A stretch of DNA of 64,000 nt from contig JAEURR010000005.1 in the NCBI GenBank assembly GCA_016788115.1, positions 372,001-436,000 of the forward strand, in the 5' to 3' direction. Within the stretch, counting starts at the first letter, position 1. Every line of letters starts with the position of its first letter. The notes beneath the pieces were generated by a model that was given only the letters and a program-made list of their open reading frames with translations, was not told the DNA's origin and searched no databases. Made by a program: the position numbers and the translations under genes. The DNA is from Chthonomonas sp. (GTDB taxonomy: Bacteria; Armatimonadota; Fimbriimonadia; Fimbriimonadales; Fimbriimonadaceae). Shown one piece after another: positions 61,319 through 64,000 of the stretch.

Positions 61319-61890
61319 GACTTGACCCCCGCCAGCAGCGTCGCGACCGCCTCGGGATAGGCCTGGTGCTCAAGCTGGAGTACCCGCGCCGCCAAAGTCT
61401 CGACAGTGTCATCGGAGAGAACTTCGCATCGCTTCTGGAGCAAGATCGCACCCTCGTCGTACTCTTCGGTAACCAGGTGTACTGTGCAGCCAGACTCCGA
61501 CTCCCCGTGGGCCAGGACCGCCTCGTGCACGTGCATCCCGTACATCCCTTTGCCGCCGTACTTGGGCAGCAATGCGGGATGGATGTTCAGGATGCGGCCC
61601 GCAAAGGCCTGCACGACGATCCGCGGGAGCAGGCTCATGTACCCAGCGAGACAGATCACGGTCGGCCGCGCCGATTCGAGCACCCGCATGAGGCCCGAGG
61701 CGTACGATTCGCTCTTGGGTGATACGACCTCGACGGTGATTCCAAGCTGGGTCGCGACGGCGCAGGCCGGTGCGTCGATCCGGGCGCAAATCACGAGCAC
61801 GGGGTCGGCGGCGAGCCGCCCGTCAGAGCAAGCGGTCACGAGATTGGCCATGTTCGAACCACGACCTCTTGAACCTACGAGGATGACCAT
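61315..61890 (-). CDS. purN: Phosphoribosylglycinamide formyltransferase PurN
   Basis: About 191 residues from MVILVGSRGRGSNM at 61890; a Met 16 codons upstream (61938) gives a less typical start. It uses 10-formyl-tetrahydrofolate in purine synthesis. Family motifs are GSRGRGSNMANLV, the NIHPALLPKYGGKGMYG active-site segment with Asn-His, and HLVTEEYDEGAILLQ with the catalytic Asp. It precedes plsC with a 4-base overlap. Confidence 0.92.
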   Translation of the reverse strand: MVILVGSRGRGSNMANLVTACSDGRLAADPVLVICARIDAPACAVATQLGITVEVVSPKSESYASGLMRVLESARPTVICLAGYMSLLPRIVVQAFAGRILNIHPALLPKYGGKGMYGMHVHEAVLAHGESESGCTVHLVTEEYDEGAILLQKRCEVLSDDTVETLAARVLQLEHQAYPEAVATLLAGVKS

Positions 61891-61949
61891 TCGCGCCTGC
61901 ACGACGCAGATCGTACCCGCCTGAAACACTCCCGGCATTTATGCCAGAT

Positions 61950-62117
61950 TGTCCTTTCTAGGTTTGAACAGGACCCCAAAATGCAGTTCAATAGGGGTTA
62001 CGGGAACGCGCTGCATGCAGCCAAGGAGAGTCCCGTCCCTGACACGGGGTCACCGGCCTCCACACAAGTCTATGAGGCGGACCTACGGTTGGGAGTGAAG
62101 GTCAGAGAGAGGAGAAG
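61950..62117. other. Non-coding stretch with nested complementarity (candidate structured RNA)
   Basis: Between purN and the Rieske gene are 200 non-coding bases. Arms GACCCC (61972-61977) and GGGGTC (62046-62051) enclose ACGGGA (62000-62005) and TCCCGT (62031-62036), with ATGCAG (61981-61986) also able to pair with CTGCAT (62011-62016). A GC-rich hairpin at 62118-62150 follows. On the + strand this would be a free-standing RNA with a terminator; on the minus strand it would be the leader of purN. No known RNA family is recognised. Confidence 0.4.
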
Positions 62118-62158
62118 GCGCGGGTTGAGAGCTTCAGGTTCTCCCCGCGCTTCATTTT
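62118..62158. terminator. Hairpin with T-rich flank beside the Rieske gene
   Basis: Arms GCGCGGG (62118-62124) and CCCGCGC (62144-62150), extended by GAGA/TCTC after a two-base bulge, with TTCATTTT following on the + strand and a CT-rich tract on the minus side. It ends just before the Rieske stop codon at 62152-62154, so it can terminate transcription from either side. Confidence 0.65.
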
Positions 62159-63246
62159 GTGCGGATCGATTCGGCCAGCAGCCGATGGAAGTGGTGAGTC
62201 CCGATCTCTCGCAGCGGTGAGAAGCGTCCCCGATCGTAGTAGCGCGAACGCAATCCACGCTGAACCGCCTCGACGACCACCTCGTCTTCTCGCTCTACGC
62301 GGTCTAGGTCTGCACCGGCCCCGCCCTCTGGCTTTCGGTCGCCCCACACGTAGCGAATAAAGCTCACGCGTGTGAGGTCTTGGGCAAGCGGTCGCACGAC
62401 GTTCACACTGAGCCCCCACGGGTAGAAGTTCAGCATCAGGTTCGGGAAGACCCACCAATAGTAGGCGGAGATCGCGCGTCCGAAGTCGGGCGAACTGGGA
62501 GGCAAGTCGAAGACACCCTGGCCGTCTTTGGACTCCGCGAGCTGCAGATTCGCGTAAGGGTACAGCTCCGTGGCGTACGTGTCGTAGTCGACCGTTTCGT
62601 TCAGAGCCGCGTGGATGAACGGGATGTGGAACCCCTCCAAATAGTTATCGACGTACAGCGCCCAGTGGGACTTCACCACATAGTCCCGCGACTCCTCCGG
62701 AACGTACCGAAACTCATGCAGTGGAAGCCATCCCAAGCGATCCACAATCGGGCCAAATACCTCGCTGAACGGGGCAACCGGGGTCAAGGAGGTGAAGAGG
62801 TACGGCCCGAATGCCTCCAGCGGGACTTGCGGCAGATGATCCGCTTCGGTGGGGAATCCCTCCACGCCTTCGAACTCGGGCATGTGCTGGAACTGACCGT
62901 CGAGCCCGAATCTGCGACCGTGGTATCGACAACGTAGGTACCGCTCGTTCCCCGCGCCTTCGCACACGAGCATGCCGCGGTGCGTGCAGACGTTGCTCAG
63001 ACACCGAAGCTGGTCCTTGGAATCGCGCGTGAGCAGGAGCGGCTCATCCAAGACTCCCGGCAAGAGGGTGAAGGGCCACACCTGACCGGGGATCTTGACG
63101 GGATCGGAGTCTCCAATCCACTGCCAGCTCGACCCAAACACCGACTCTTTGGCTGATTCCCATATTTCGGTATCCGAATAAAACTCAGCCGGAAGCGTAC
63201 TCGCCTTGCGGATATCAGGATCGACAAAGAACCGAGAATCACTCAT
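62152..63246 (-). CDS. Rieske non-heme iron oxygenase, alpha subunit-like
   Basis: 364 residues. The Rieske [2Fe-2S] site is CTHRGM then CRYHGRRF (about 87-112), and the mononuclear iron region contains NYLEGFHIPFIHAAL with His and a later Asp. This matches aromatic-ring-hydroxylating dioxygenase alpha subunits or related O-demethylases and carnitine/choline-type oxygenases. No beta subunit or reductase gene lies next to it in the window. Substrate not predictable. Confidence 0.88.
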   Translation of the reverse strand: MSDSRFFVDPDIRKASTLPAEFYSDTEIWESAKESVFGSSWQWIGDSDPVKIPGQVWPFTLLPGVLDEPLLLTRDSKDQLRCLSNVCTHRGMLVCEGAGNERYLRCRYHGRRFGLDGQFQHMPEFEGVEGFPTEADHLPQVPLEAFGPYLFTSLTPVAPFSEVFGPIVDRLGWLPLHEFRYVPEESRDYVVKSHWALYVDNYLEGFHIPFIHAALNETVDYDTYATELYPYANLQLAESKDGQGVFDLPPSSPDFGRAISAYYWWVFPNLMLNFYPWGLSVNVVRPLAQDLTRVSFIRYVWGDRKPEGGAGADLDRVEREDEVVVEAVQRGLRSRYYDRGRFSPLREIGTHHFHRLLAESIRTK

Positions 63247-63274
63247 ACGGCGGCCTTGAGGATGCTAGCCCGGC

Positions 63275-64000
63275 TCAGTCCGGCAGTTGGTGCCCAAGTT
63301 TGGTGCGCTTGGTCTCAAGGTAGCGCTGGCTGTACTCATTCGGCTCACTAACAATCGGCACTTGCTCTACGATTTCTAGTCCAAAGCCTGTGAGCCCGCT
63401 CACCTTTTTGGGGTTGTTGGTCATCAGACGGATCTTCTGAATCCCGAGGTCGGCGAGCAACTGCGCACCCTGACCGTAGTCGCGTAAGTCCGCCTTGAAG
63501 CCAAGCGCCAGGTTCGCCTCGACCGTGTCGAGACCCTCGTCCTGGAGCTTGTAAGCGCGAAGCTTGTTGAGGATGCCGATGCCGCGGCCTTCCTGCTCAA
63601 TGTAGATGACCACGCCGCGACCCTCCGCTTCGATGCGGTGAAGCGCGAGCTGCAACTGGTCGCCGCAGTCGCAACGCAGGGAGCCCAGGATGTCGCCGGT
63701 GAGGCAGGAGCTGTGCATACGGACGAGCACGGGCTCCTCGGTCGCGACGTCGCCTTTGATGATGGCGAGGTACGGCGTGCCATCCAAGGTGCCTTCGTAG
63801 GCCGAGATGGTGAACTCGCCAAAGTGGGTCGGGAACTGGATCGGACCTGCGACCATCTTGATCAGCTTTTCGGTGCGGCGGCGGTAAGCGATCAGATCGG
63901 CGATCGTGAGGACTTTGAACCCATGCTCCTTGGCGAACGGGATGAGGTCGGGTAGCCGCATCATCGTGCCATCGGCGTTCAGGATTTCGCAGCCGAGGGC
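63275..64000 (-). CDS. ribBA: RibBA (3,4-DHBP synthase / GTP cyclohydrolase II), 5' end cut by window edge
   Basis: The open frame continues off the right edge, so the N-terminus is missing. Residues before the first internal Met read [16 protein letters not shown], the end of the dihydroxybutanone-phosphate synthase domain, followed by the GTP cyclohydrolase II domain: zinc ligands in [18 protein letters not shown], the catalytic region [12 protein letters not shown] and LTNNPKK-like RLMTNNPKK. It makes two precursors of riboflavin. The true start lies beyond 64000. Confidence 0.93.
   Translation of the reverse strand, partial: ALGCEILNADGTMMRLPDLIPFAKEHGFKVLTIADLIAYRRRTEKLIKMVAGPIQFPTHFGEFTISAYEGTLDGTPYLAIIKGDVATEEPVLVRMHSSCLTGDILGSLRCDCGDQLQLALHRIEAEGRGVVIYIEQEGRGIGILNKLRAYKLQDEGLDTVEANLALGFKADLRDYGQGAQLLADLGIQKIRLMTNNPKKVSGLTGFGLEIVEQVPIVSEPNEYSQRYLETKRTKLGHQLPD

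Noticed and set aside
62011-62020. CTGCATGCAG palindrome taken alone as an operator
   Set aside because: Short palindromes are frequent in GC-rich DNA; it is only mentioned as part of the larger complementarity in the region.
1-64000. CRISPR arrays, insertion sequences, prophage, rRNA
   Set aside because: No regularly spaced repeats, transposase or integrase motifs, phage structural genes or rRNA stretches were recognised on either strand.

Overview
The window is a gene-dense chromosomal segment (about 95% coding, GC-rich) of a Gram-negative-type bacterium. The combination seen is a ubiquitin-like UBact/Dop/proteasome cluster, alternative complex III plus a caa3-type oxidase, futalosine-route menaquinone synthesis (mqnA), minor pilins, and a dockerin-tailed subtilase. 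I infer an Armatimonadota (Fimbriimonadia-like) genome. This rests on family knowledge, not on a search, and other UBact-bearing phyla (Nitrospirota, Verrucomicrobiota and others) are not excluded. No insertion sequence, prophage, CRISPR array or rRNA is seen; there is one tRNA (Leu-CAA).

Layout. 1-5.7 kb: an LptC-like lipoprotein (cut by the left edge), rlmN, a GYF-like membrane protein, a Ppx/GppA phosphatase, a secreted protein of unknown role and an HDOD protein. 5.8-9.5 kb: a lipoprotein, then dop, a 58-residue UBact tag and proteasome beta subunit, all start/stop-overlapped; this is the most notable system. 9.5-15.4 kb: alaS, priA and small genes. 15.4-21.4 kb: a minus-strand set sprT-like / nnr / two FHA proteins / VWA protein. 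21.5-31.7 kb: tRNA-Leu, an ABC-F ATPase, small zinc-type proteins, a lipoprotein-glycosyltransferase-epimerase operon, a dipeptide epimerase, an acyl-CoA ligase and a rhodanese. 31.8-34.9 kb: three prepilin-like genes. 34.9-45.4 kb: folE2, subtilase, pyrD, ndk, a TolB-like propeller, a ComEA-like protein, mqnA, methyltransferases, an ALG5-like glycosyltransferase and a phosphodiester glycosidase.

45.8-60.7 kb is one respiratory block: a CtaA-CtaB fusion makes heme A; actABCDEF encode the quinol:cytochrome c/oxidase complex; then come a one-helix protein of unknown function, a SCO copper chaperone, and the four subunits of a caa3 oxidase whose subunit II carries its own cytochrome c domain. 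Together these would take electrons from menaquinol to oxygen without a bc1 complex. 60.7-64 kb: plsC, purN, a stretch with nested complementarity that may be a structured RNA, a Rieske oxygenase, and ribBA (cut by the right edge).

Compaction is extreme. Many same-strand neighbours overlap by 4 bases (ATGA, GTGA, TTGA), and five convergent pairs share their stop codons in a 4-base overlap.
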